NCBI GenBank assembly: GCA_946623365.1
Contig: CAMORE010000052.1
Location: forward strand, 1-13,203
Direction of reading: 5' to 3'
From: an uncultured Acinetobacter sp.
GTDB lineage: Bacteria; Cyanobacteriota; Vampirovibrionia; Gastranaerophilales; Gastranaerophilaceae
DNA length: 13,203 nt
Shown: positions 13,153-13,203 of the stretch, piece by piece
Layout: the number at the start of each line of letters is the position of its first letter
Numbering within the stretch: position 1 is the first letter of the stretch
The notes under the pieces: generated by a model
The model's input: only the letters and a program-made list of their open reading frames with translations
Told to the model about the DNA's origin: nothing
Database searches by the model: none
Made by a program: the position numbers and the translations under genes

Positions 13153-13203
13153 ATGACATTTGAGTACATCGTTAACAATGATATGGAAGTTAAAAAGTTA
13201 AAC
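13153..13203 (+). CDS. Start of an unidentified protein, cut by window edge
   Basis: The first 17 codons of an open frame reading MTFEYIVNNDMEVKKLN. The ATG has AGGA seven bases upstream, like other genes here, which supports a true start. The fragment is too short to identify. It follows the MITE-like element and lies on the same strand as the effector-like cluster. Confidence 0.5.
   Translation, partial: MTFEYIVNNDMEVKKLN

Overview
The window reads as an AT-rich bacterial chromosome segment. Its RNA polymerase genes point to the cyanobacterial phylum, most likely a non-photosynthetic Melainabacteria/Gastranaerophilales-type member. The reasons are a compact beta subunit (1104 aa), a beta' N-terminus whose wording (RHRMGHIKLAAPV, KGIPSYLGLLLDM, YFNNYVV) resembles cyanobacterial RpoC1, and an rpoB-rpoC unit that starts from its own promoter region with no rplJ/rplL in front. 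This assignment is from memory of these families, not from a search.

Layout. 1-4354 (minus): the 5' part of rpoC (TTG start, runs off the left edge), preceded by complete rpoB. 4355-4747: divergent promoter region with a long, structured rpoB leader on one side and an apparently near-leaderless uvrC promoter on the other. 4748-6427 (plus): uvrC, complete in its catalytic parts but ending before the usual C-terminal helix-hairpin-helix domain. 6453-8992 (minus): an apparent three-gene operon of a zinc-dependent MDR dehydrogenase, an ATP-grasp ligase and a small unknown protein. 8993-9785: a small cysteine-containing protein flanked by two structured non-coding stretches.

The accessory part is 9786-12742. 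A 103-aa helical protein precedes a 434-aa modular protein at 10126-11430. Its stop codon directly abuts the stop of a four-helix membrane protein gene on the opposite strand. About 740-750 bp further on, the arrangement recurs. There is a truncated copy of the 434-aa gene's C-terminal end (55 codons) and a second, diverged four-helix membrane gene in the same antiparallel position. Each membrane gene begins inside a nearly identical 162-bp block that ends exactly at a 30-32 nt hairpin. Convergent effector gene plus small polytopic membrane protein is the classic layout of pore-forming and B/M-type colicins with their immunity genes. I therefore propose a bacteriocin- or polymorphic-toxin-like effector/immunity array undergoing cassette duplication and loss. 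This is an inference from arrangement and topology; the effector activity is unproven.

The right end (12743-13203) is non-coding, with an imperfect hairpin, a 156-bp MITE-like element with 24-bp terminal inverted repeats, and the first 17 codons of another plus-strand gene.
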